From contig CAKRPI010000131.1 of NCBI GenBank assembly GCA_934376945.1, forward strand, positions 1-5,077: DNA of 5,077 bases, written 5' to 3'. Position numbers and translations under genes: made by a program. Under the pieces are notes generated by a model. It was not told where the DNA came from, did not search any database, and worked only from the letters and a program-made list of their open reading frames with translations. The stretch comes from an uncultured Lachnospiraceae bacterium. GTDB taxonomy: Bacteria > Bacillota > Clostridia > Lachnospirales > Lachnospiraceae. Every line of letters begins with the position of its first letter. Position 1 is the first letter of the stretch. This document shows, piece by piece, positions 1 through 5,077 of this stretch.

Positions 1-1
1 C

Positions 2-82
2 GCCTCAGAAATTTGTGCACACCTGACAAAAAATCTTCTCACAAAATCAAGCACAAAAAGATTCCGAGAGTACATCAGGTAA
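2..82 (+). CDS. Possible C-terminal tail of an unidentified upstream gene (partial)
   Basis: Reading from base 2, 26 codons are open and end at a TAA (80-82). The tail has an alternating hydrophobic/basic, helix-like composition and ends in RFREYIR. The stop lies 14 bases before the ATG of the PPX-like gene and just ahead of its ribosome binding site, the usual spacing in a same-strand operon. The tail is too short to name. It does not resemble the hydrophobic end expected of RseP, which often precedes ispG in Clostridia. An open stretch of this length can arise by chance, and the frame beginning at base 1 is also open, so this is a tentative call based mainly on spacing. Confidence 0.38.
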   Translation, partial: ASEICAHLTKNLLTKSSTKRFREYIR

Positions 83-84
83 AA

Positions 85-91
85 AAGGAGG
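85..91 (+). promoter_or_regulatory. Ribosome binding site that fixes the PPX-like start
   Basis: AAGGAGG lies six bases before the ATG at 97. This near-perfect Shine-Dalgarno sequence favours ATG 97 over the in-frame TTG at 13, which would add 28 mostly basic, low-complexity residues and is not preceded by such a site. The next in-frame ATG, at 109, is too far away. Confidence 0.85.
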
Positions 92-96
92 CCGCT

Positions 97-1641
97 ATGG
101 CAGTAAAAATGTTTGCAGCGATCAGCATCGGATCTGTTGTGACAGAAATGAAGATTTTTGAATATACCTCCAGAAAATCCATGAAAGAAATTGACTGGGT
201 GTCTACACGATTGAATCTGGGTCTGGATGCATATACAACAGGTCATATCCGCAGTAAAAATGTAGAAGAGCTCTGCGTGGTTCTGCGTGACTTTAAGCGT
301 ATTATGAATGGCTACCGGGTTACTCAGTATCGTGCATGCGCAACGAGTGCATTTCGTGAATCCAGGAACATGCTGATTATGCGCGATTATATTGAAAAGC
401 AGACAGGGCTTCAAATTGATGTGCTAAGCAATTCTGAACAGCGTTTTGTGGATTATCAGTCGATTGCATCTGTAACAGAAGAGTTTGAATCGATCATTCA
501 GAATCCGGCTGCGATCATCGATATCGGTGGAAACAGTATGCAGATTTCTTTGTTTGACAAAGATAAGCTGATTACTACGCAGAACATACGAATCGGCAGT
601 ATTACCATCCGTGAGCGTCTGACTCCGCTGGAAAAAAACAACGATCATTTTGAGCAGATGGTAAAAGAGGTGCTGGAGCATGAGCTTTCAGGATTTAACA
701 AGCTTTATCAGAAAGACCGTCAGATTAAAAATCTGATCGTAGTAGGTGGAAATTTACTTGATATTCTGAAACCAGCTGAGAAAAGCAAAAAAAAGATCAG
801 TGCAATGCAAAAAGGCGAATTTGAAAAAATATATGAAAAAATCAGTGGAAAAAATCCGGAGGAGATTGCAGAACTGCTTCAGATTCCACAGGATGGCTGT
901 GACGAGCTGGCGATTTCGGTTTTATTCTGTCGCATTTTAATGGAAAATTTCGGTGTTGATACGGTATGGCTTCCAGGTTTTAATATGAGCGACGGTCTTG
1001 CCTATGAATACGGAGTGCAGAATCATTACATTCAAAACGGCCATAATTTTGAAGAGGATATCATTGCAGCGGCACGCAGTATTTCCAAACGATATAAGTG
1101 CAATCAGGCACATGTTAAAAATCTGGAAGGTATTGCGCTGACTGTATTCGATAAAATGAAAAAAATACACGGAATGGGAAACAGAGAGCGGTTGCTTTTA
1201 CAAATTGCGGTAATCTTACACAACTGTGGAAAGTTTATCAGTCTGGAGGACGTTTCCGAATGTGCCTTTAATATTATTATGGCAACAGAAATCATTGGAC
1301 TTTCTCATTCCGAACGCGAAATGATTGCTTATACGGTTAAGTTTAATACAAGCCCGTTCGTTTATTATGCCGAGCTGGCGGAAAAAGCGGATCTTTCCAA
1401 GGAAGAATATCTGATAATCGCTAAAATGACAGCGATTCTGCGTATTGTAAATGCCCTGGATCGTACGCATCGGCAGAAATGTAAGGAGGTAACGGTTACC
1501 TTAAAGGATCACGAGCTGCGTGTCATAGTTTCTTCACAGGAAGATCTTTCTCTGGAAATAGGTTCTTTTCGGGAAAAAGCAGAATTTTTTGAAGAGGTAT
1601 TTAATGTTCACCCGGAGATCCGACAGAAAAAAGGATATTAA
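97..1641 (+). CDS. ppx: PPX/GppA-family phosphatase-like protein with C-terminal HD domain
   Basis: This is a 514-residue protein of the exopolyphosphatase / guanosine pentaphosphate phosphatase family, close in length to E. coli PPX. Residues about 5-305 form the actin-like (ASKHA) phosphatase half: phosphate-loop region FAAISIGS (6-13), the SNSEQRF segment with the likely conserved Glu114, second phosphate loop DIGGNS (142-147), and VVGGN (215-219). Residues about 320-480 form an HD-type helical domain with His339, LHNCGK (374-379), GLSH (401-404) and ALDRTHRQK (453-461). Family members release phosphate from polyP ends or convert pppGpp to ppGpp in the cytoplasm. The position normally Asp in D-x-G-S is Ser10, GGGS is GGNS, GGT is GGN, and the HD dyad is HN (375-376), so activity is uncertain. 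The ppk1 gene follows after 30 bases, supporting a polyP role. Family assignment is firm; catalytic function is not. Confidence 0.9.
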   Translation: MAVKMFAAISIGSVVTEMKIFEYTSRKSMKEIDWVSTRLNLGLDAYTTGHIRSKNVEELCVVLRDFKRIMNGYRVTQYRACATSAFRESRNMLIMRDYIEKQTGLQIDVLSNSEQRFVDYQSIASVTEEFESIIQNPAAIIDIGGNSMQISLFDKDKLITTQNIRIGSITIRERLTPLEKNNDHFEQMVKEVLEHELSGFNKLYQKDRQIKNLIVVGGNLLDILKPAEKSKKKISAMQKGEFEKIYEKISGKNPEEIAELLQIPQDGCDELAISVLFCRILMENFGVDTVWLPGFNMSDGLAYEYGVQNHYIQNGHNFEEDIIAAARSISKRYKCNQAHVKNLEGIALTVFDKMKKIHGMGNRERLLLQIAVILHNCGKFISLEDVSECAFNIIMATEIIGLSHSEREMIAYTVKFNTSPFVYYAELAEKADLSKEEYLIIAKMTAILRIVNALDRTHRQKCKEVTVTLKDHELRVIVSSQEDLSLEIGSFREKAEFFEEVFNVHPEIRQKKGY

Positions 1642-1656
1642 GAAGCGTGCAGGCAG

Positions 1657-1663
1657 AAAGGAG
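1657..1663 (+). promoter_or_regulatory. Ribosome binding site of ppk
   Basis: AAAGGAG is eight bases upstream of the ATG at 1672, in the 30-base gap after the PPX-like gene. The gap shows no terminator-like hairpin, so the two genes are probably co-transcribed. Confidence 0.75.
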
Positions 1664-1671
1664 AACGTATC

Positions 1672-3798
1672 ATGGCAATTACAGATTTTGAAAAACCGGA
1701 ATATTATACGAACCGTGAGTTAAGCTGGCTGGATTTCAACGGCCGCGTACTGTATGAAGCAAGAGACAAATCAATTCCGTTTCTGGAGCGTCTGAAATTT
1801 CTGAGCATTACCTCATCCAATCTTGATGAATTCTTTATGATTCGTGTTGCGTCACTGAAGGATATGGTTCATGCAAAATACAATAAAAAGGATATTGCGG
1901 GGCTTACACCGTTACAGCAGCTGGAGCAAATCGCAAAAAAAGCACATGATTTGGTTCATTTGCAGTACTCCACTTACAATCGATCCCTGCTTCCGGTTCT
2001 GAAACAGAATAAAATAGAAGTTATCACGGAGCATGAGCAGCTGACACCTGCTCAGGCAGCGGCAGCAGACCGTTATTTTGAAGAAAATGTATATCCGGTT
2101 TTAACTCCGATGGCAATGGATTCTTCGCGTCCTTTTCCATTGATCAGGAATAAAACACTGAATATCGGAGCATTGATTTCCAGAAAGAATGAAAAAGAGC
2201 AATTGGAGTTTGCTACGGTTCAGGTACCATCGGTTCTTCCGAGAATTGTCCGTCTGCCGAACGGAGAAGATGGTCAGACGTGTGTGATTTTACTTGAAGA
2301 GATCATTGAACGAAACATCTCCCGTCTTTTTTTAAACTATGATGTGGTTTGTGCACATCCGTACAGGATTATGCGTAATGCGGATCTGTCGATCGATGAG
2401 GAGGATGCAGCTGATCTGCTCAAGGAGATTCAGAAGCAGCTGAAAAAAAGGCAGTGGGGAGAGGTTATCCGTCTTGAAATTGAAGATAAAATGGATCCAA
2501 AGCTGCTGAAGATTCTCAAACAGGAATTTGATGTGAAGGAAGATGATATTTACCGTATCAACGGACCTTTGGATCTGACATTTCTGATGAAGCTTTATGG
2601 CATGGAAGGAATGGATGAATACCGTTACAAGCCGTATCAGCCGCAGCCGGTACCGGGCATGAACGATGAGGAGGATATTTTCACGCAGATTCACCGCGGC
2701 GATATTCTGCTGCATCATCCGTATATGACATTTGATCCGGTCGTTCAATTTGTGAAGCAGGCAGCCGCTGATCCGAATGTACTGGCTATTAAACAGACAC
2801 TTTATCGCGTCAGCGGTCATTCGCCTATCGTCGCAGCACTTGCTCAGGCTGCTGAAAATGGCAAACAGGTTTCTGTGCTCGTTGAGCTGAAAGCAAGATT
2901 TGACGAGGAAAACAATATTATCTGGGCAAAAATGCTGGAAAAAGCAGGCTGTCATGTGATCTATGGACTGCTGGGACTCAAAACGCACAGTAAAATCACG
3001 CTTGTTGTGCGCAGGGAGGAGGATGGCATCCGCCGTTATGTTCATCTTGGAACAGGCAATTATAATGATTCGACCGCAAAGCTGTATACAGACTGTGGTA
3101 TTTTGACATGTTCCGAACCAATTGGTGAAGATGCAACTGCTGTATTCAATATGCTGTCCGGATATTCGGAACCGAAGAGCTGGAATCGATTGTCTCTGGC
3201 GCCGCTGTGGCTCCGTGATAAATTTCTGCGTCTGATCAGAAGAGAAGCGGAACATGCGCGGAATCATGAGCCGGCAAAAATTGTTGCAAAAATGAATTCT
3301 CTGTGTGATAAGGAGATTATTGCAGCATTATATGAGGCATCTGCCGCAGGAGTAGAGATCAATCTGGTGATTCGTGGTATTTGTTGTCTGAAGACCGGCA
3401 TCCCGGGTGTCAGCGAGACCATCCATGTGCGTTCTATTGTCGGGAATTTTCTTGAGCATGCTCGGATTTTTTATTTCAGAAACGGTGGAAACGAGGAATT
3501 TTACATGGGCAGTGCTGACTGGATGCCACGTAATCTGGATAAACGTGTGGAGATTATGTTCCCAGTGGAAGATCCGGTGCTTCGCGAACAGGTACGTCAT
3601 ATTTTGCAGGTACAGCTTGAAGATAATGTAAAAGCGCATATTCTGCAGTCGTCTGGCGTGTATGAAAAAATAGACAAACGGGGAAAAGTATTGGTAAACG
3701 CACAGGAGACATTCTGCGAGGAAGCAAGAACACAGGCAAAAAAACAGACTGAGGCCGTTTCAGGCAGGGTATTTATACCGCTTGAATCAGAGGAGTAA
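1672..3798 (+). CDS. ppk: Polyphosphate kinase 1
   Basis: PPK1 reversibly transfers the gamma-phosphate of ATP onto a growing inorganic polyphosphate chain through a phosphohistidine intermediate. The 708-residue product is slightly longer than E. coli PPK (688) and appears to have all four domains: N (about 10-115), head (about 120-325), C1 (about 330-505) and C2 (about 510-690). The N-terminal signature NRELSWLDFN (14-23) and SNLDEFF (49-55) are present; Asn50 matches the adenine-contacting Asn45 of E. coli. Arg379 (QTLYR) and Arg409 (ELKARFDE) match Arg375 and Arg405. His439 in GLKTHSK matches the phosphorylated His435, His458 in VHLGTGNYN matches His454, and His596 in FLEHAR matches His592. 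With every key residue kept, the enzyme should be active. The last 30 or so residues are a polar tail. It probably shares a transcript with the PPX-like gene. Confidence 0.97.
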   Translation: MAITDFEKPEYYTNRELSWLDFNGRVLYEARDKSIPFLERLKFLSITSSNLDEFFMIRVASLKDMVHAKYNKKDIAGLTPLQQLEQIAKKAHDLVHLQYSTYNRSLLPVLKQNKIEVITEHEQLTPAQAAAADRYFEENVYPVLTPMAMDSSRPFPLIRNKTLNIGALISRKNEKEQLEFATVQVPSVLPRIVRLPNGEDGQTCVILLEEIIERNISRLFLNYDVVCAHPYRIMRNADLSIDEEDAADLLKEIQKQLKKRQWGEVIRLEIEDKMDPKLLKILKQEFDVKEDDIYRINGPLDLTFLMKLYGMEGMDEYRYKPYQPQPVPGMNDEEDIFTQIHRGDILLHHPYMTFDPVVQFVKQAAADPNVLAIKQTLYRVSGHSPIVAALAQAAENGKQVSVLVELKARFDEENNIIWAKMLEKAGCHVIYGLLGLKTHSKITLVVRREEDGIRRYVHLGTGNYNDSTAKLYTDCGILTCSEPIGEDATAVFNMLSGYSEPKSWNRLSLAPLWLRDKFLRLIRREAEHARNHEPAKIVAKMNSLCDKEIIAALYEASAAGVEINLVIRGICCLKTGIPGVSETIHVRSIVGNFLEHARIFYFRNGGNEEFYMGSADWMPRNLDKRVEIMFPVEDPVLREQVRHILQVQLEDNVKAHILQSSGVYEKIDKRGKVLVNAQETFCEEARTQAKKQTEAVSGRVFIPLESEE

Positions 3799-3809
3799 AT
3801 TGGTATAAA
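3782..3809 (+). promoter_or_regulatory. Candidate sigma-70-type promoter for ispG
   Basis: TTGAAT (3782-3787) and TATAAA (3804-3809) are separated by 16 bases, matching the -35 and -10 consensus at 4/6 and 5/6. The site overlaps the last codons and stop of ppk and would start transcription near 3816, about 40 bases before the ispG ATG. The 58-base ppk-ispG gap is the longest in the window, which fits an internal promoter. It was found by eye in fairly AT-rich sequence, so chance is a real alternative. Confidence 0.35.
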
Positions 3810-3844
3810 AGAAAGTTGGATTTTGGCAATTACGAGTCAAAGCT

Positions 3845-3849
3845 GGAGG
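3845..3849 (+). promoter_or_regulatory. Ribosome binding site of ispG
   Basis: GGAGG is seven bases before the ATG at 3857, supporting that start, which also matches the usual IspG N-terminus (a short basic stretch leading into VKIGN). Confidence 0.75.
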
Positions 3850-3856
3850 ATATTTT

Positions 3857-4915
3857 ATGTATCGTGATCATACAAAAACAGTAAAAATAGGGAATCGGGT
3901 GATCGGCGGAGGTAATCCGGTACTGATCCAGTCCATGACAAATACAAAAACAGAGGACGTCAAGGCGACCGTAAATCAGATCAACCGTCTTGCGGCAGCC
4001 GGCTGTGATATTATCCGGTGCGCAGTGCCGACTATAGAAGCTGCACATGCGCTTACGGAGATCAAAAAACAAATTACGATTCCGCTCGTTGCGGATATTC
4101 ATTTTGATTATCGCCTGGCGATTGCTTCCATTGAGGCAGGTGCAGATAAAATCCGGATCAATCCGGGCAATATCGGAAGCACAGAGCGGGTACGCGCGGT
4201 TGTAGATGCGGCAAGGGAGCGTCAGATTCCGATTCGTGTCGGTGTTAACAGCGGATCACTGGAAAAAGAAATCGTAGAGCGTGACCATGGTGTGACAGCA
4301 GAGGGACTTGCTGAAAGTGCGTTGCGTCAGTGTGCAGTTATCGAAGATATGGGCTACGATAATCTTGTAATCAGTATTAAGTCGTCAAATGTTATGATGT
4401 GTGCAAAAGCGCATGAAGCGCTGGTAAAAAAGACAGCTCATCCGCTGCACGTCGGAATTACGGAAGCAGGAACTCTTTATTCCGGAAATATTAAGTCTGC
4501 AGTGGGACTGGGAATAATTCTTTATCAGGGAATTGGTGATACCATCCGTGTCTCTCTTACAGGAGATCCGCTTGAAGAGGTAAAATCTGCGAAAATGATT
4601 TTGCGCACACTTGGCCTTCGAAAAGGGGGAATTGAAGTGGTATCCTGTCCGACCTGCGGACGGACTCAAATTGATCTGATCGGTCTTGCAAATCAGGTTC
4701 AGACGATGGTGGAGGATATTCCGCTTGATCTGAAGGTGGCTGTTATGGGCTGCGTTGTCAATGGCCCTGGCGAGGCAAAGGAAGCAGATATCGGAATCGC
4801 CGGCGGAAAAGGAGAGGGACTGCTGATCAAAAAAGGGGAAGTCGTTCGTAAAATGCCGGAGGATCAGCTGCTTGGTGTGCTTCGTGAAGAACTTTTGAAC
4901 TGGAATCAAAAATAG
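3857..4915 (+). CDS. ispG: 4-hydroxy-3-methylbut-2-enyl diphosphate synthase (IspG/GcpE)
   Basis: This 352-residue protein is the [4Fe-4S] enzyme that reductively opens MEcPP to HMBPP, the penultimate step of the MEP isoprenoid pathway, using ferredoxin or flavodoxin as electron donor. The N-terminal TIM-barrel half (about 1-240) has the family blocks QSMTNT (25-30), ADIHFDYRLA (79-88) and KIRINPGNIG (98-107). The C-terminal iron-sulfur domain has CPTCGR (Cys264, Cys267) and GCVVNGPGEA (Cys299, Glu306). The spacing of Cys267 to Cys299 to Glu306 equals that of E. coli Cys273, Cys305 and Glu312, so the three cluster ligands and the Glu ligand are intact. It is of the compact bacterial type with no plant-type insertion. 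It lies 58 bases after ppk and 12 bases before probable polC. Its TAG stop is part of the downstream Shine-Dalgarno sequence, suggesting coupled translation. Confidence 0.97.
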   Translation: MYRDHTKTVKIGNRVIGGGNPVLIQSMTNTKTEDVKATVNQINRLAAAGCDIIRCAVPTIEAAHALTEIKKQITIPLVADIHFDYRLAIASIEAGADKIRINPGNIGSTERVRAVVDAARERQIPIRVGVNSGSLEKEIVERDHGVTAEGLAESALRQCAVIEDMGYDNLVISIKSSNVMMCAKAHEALVKKTAHPLHVGITEAGTLYSGNIKSAVGLGIILYQGIGDTIRVSLTGDPLEEVKSAKMILRTLGLRKGGIEVVSCPTCGRTQIDLIGLANQVQTMVEDIPLDLKVAVMGCVVNGPGEAKEADIGIAGGKGEGLLIKKGEVVRKMPEDQLLGVLREELLNWNQK

Positions 4916-4918
4916 GAG
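4914..4918 (+). promoter_or_regulatory. Ribosome binding site overlapping the ispG stop codon
   Basis: AGGAG begins inside the TAG stop of ispG (4913-4915) and sits nine bases before the TTG at 4928. It is the only good Shine-Dalgarno sequence here and sets the start of the next gene at TTG rather than at the in-frame ATG at 4943, which has none close by. The overlap with the stop suggests translational coupling. Confidence 0.7.
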
Positions 4919-4927
4919 TCGATTTTA

Positions 4928-5077
4928 TTGCAGAAACCATTTATGGAGGTTTTTCCGACACTTGATCTGTCGGATGAATTAAAAGGTTTTCTGGAATTTG
5001 TCCGCATAGACCGGGTCACATTAAACCGTGACCGGGATTTTATGCGGATTTTTCTGGAAAGTGAAAAACTGATCTTT
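4928..5077 (+). CDS. polC: Probable PolC-type DNA polymerase III alpha subunit, N-terminal fragment
   Basis: Fifty codons are open from a TTG start to the window edge with no stop. The fragment begins (M)QKPFMEVFPTLDLSDEL and continues with a segment of alternating charged and hydrophobic residues, including RDFMRIFLESEKLIF. The start resembles the N-terminal domain of clostridial PolC, where a K-P-F-x-E-V-F-P-like opening is typical, and polC commonly follows ispG in these genomes. PolC is the replicative polymerase of low-GC Gram-positives, carrying a built-in 3'-5' exonuclease, but none of the OB, PHP, exonuclease or polymerase motifs falls inside the window. The identification therefore rests on the N-terminal resemblance plus gene order. 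The gene begins 12 bases after ispG, almost certainly on the same transcript. Confidence 0.75.
   Translation, partial: MQKPFMEVFPTLDLSDELKGFLEFVRIDRVTLNRDRDFMRIFLESEKLIF

Noticed and set aside
1..84. Searched for a promoter ahead of the PPX-like gene (for example CTGACA at 23-28).
   Set aside because: No TATAAT-like hexamer lies 16-18 bases downstream; the promoter, if any, is probably outside the window.
13..96. N-terminal extension of the PPX-like gene from the TTG at 13.
   Set aside because: The extra 28 residues are basic and low-complexity, lie before a strong ribosome binding site and do not fit the family N-terminus, which begins just before the first phosphate loop.
1487..1501. 15-base palindrome (AGGTAAC-G-GTTACCT) next to an AAGGAGGT-like sequence in the PPX-like gene.
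   Set aside because: It encodes the conserved EVTVTL strand, the one-base centre makes a hairpin impossible without opening the arms, and no start codon follows at a suitable distance. It may be chance; a protein-binding role cannot be supported.
2332..3267. Long (311-codon) open frame on the minus strand inside ppk.
   Set aside because: It lies wholly antisense to a gene with clear catalytic motifs. Its product is rich in Cys, His and Ile without recognisable domains, as expected of a codon-bias shadow.
3407..3631. 74-codon plus-strand open frame in another frame within ppk.
   Set aside because: It is fully nested in the conserved PPK C2 domain, and its product has no features of a real protein beyond being open.
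3799..3856. Searched the ppk-ispG gap for a terminator or riboswitch.
   Set aside because: The gap is only 58 bases, has no GC-rich hairpin followed by a T-run, and is too short for a known riboswitch.
4385..4909. 174-codon minus-strand open frame inside ispG.
   Set aside because: It is antisense to the conserved C-terminal half of ispG, has no recognisable motif, and is best explained as a shadow.

Overview
The window looks like chromosome of a Clostridia-type Bacillota, most likely Lachnospiraceae. The case rests on strong AGGAGG-type ribosome binding sites, moderate G+C (about mid-40s % by eye), a fused PPX/GppA-HD protein of the type I recall from Lachnospiraceae, an MEP-pathway ispG, and the start of what looks like polC, the Gram-positive replicative polymerase, directly after ispG. 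The taxonomic call comes from protein style and gene order, not from a search.

Layout: all recognisable genes lie on the + strand and are tightly packed. At the left edge (2-82) there may be the last 26 codons of an upstream gene. Then come a 514-residue PPX/GppA-family protein with a C-terminal HD domain (97-1641), polyphosphate kinase ppk1 (1672-3798), ispG (3857-4915) and the first 50 codons of probable polC (4928 to the window end). Gaps are 14, 30, 58 and 12 bases. No intergenic stretch exceeds 60 bases. I see no RNA genes, mobile elements, CRISPR arrays or convincing terminators.

Functionally, ppx and ppk form a polyphosphate module: PPK1 makes polyP from ATP, and PPX/GppA proteins classically hydrolyse polyP or pppGpp. 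IspG catalyses the penultimate step of the MEP isoprenoid pathway, and polC encodes DNA polymerase III alpha. The last two are housekeeping genes that commonly travel together in Clostridia. A possible sigma-70 promoter at the end of ppk (3782-3809) could separate expression of ispG-polC from the polyP pair.

I found no novel multi-gene system. The most notable point is that the PPX-like protein carries substitutions at key positions of both domains: Ser in place of the phosphate-loop Asp, GGNS in place of GGGS, and HN in place of the HD dyad. Its neighbour PPK1 keeps every catalytic residue checked. The PPX-like protein may therefore be a sensor or regulator, or an enzyme with altered activity.
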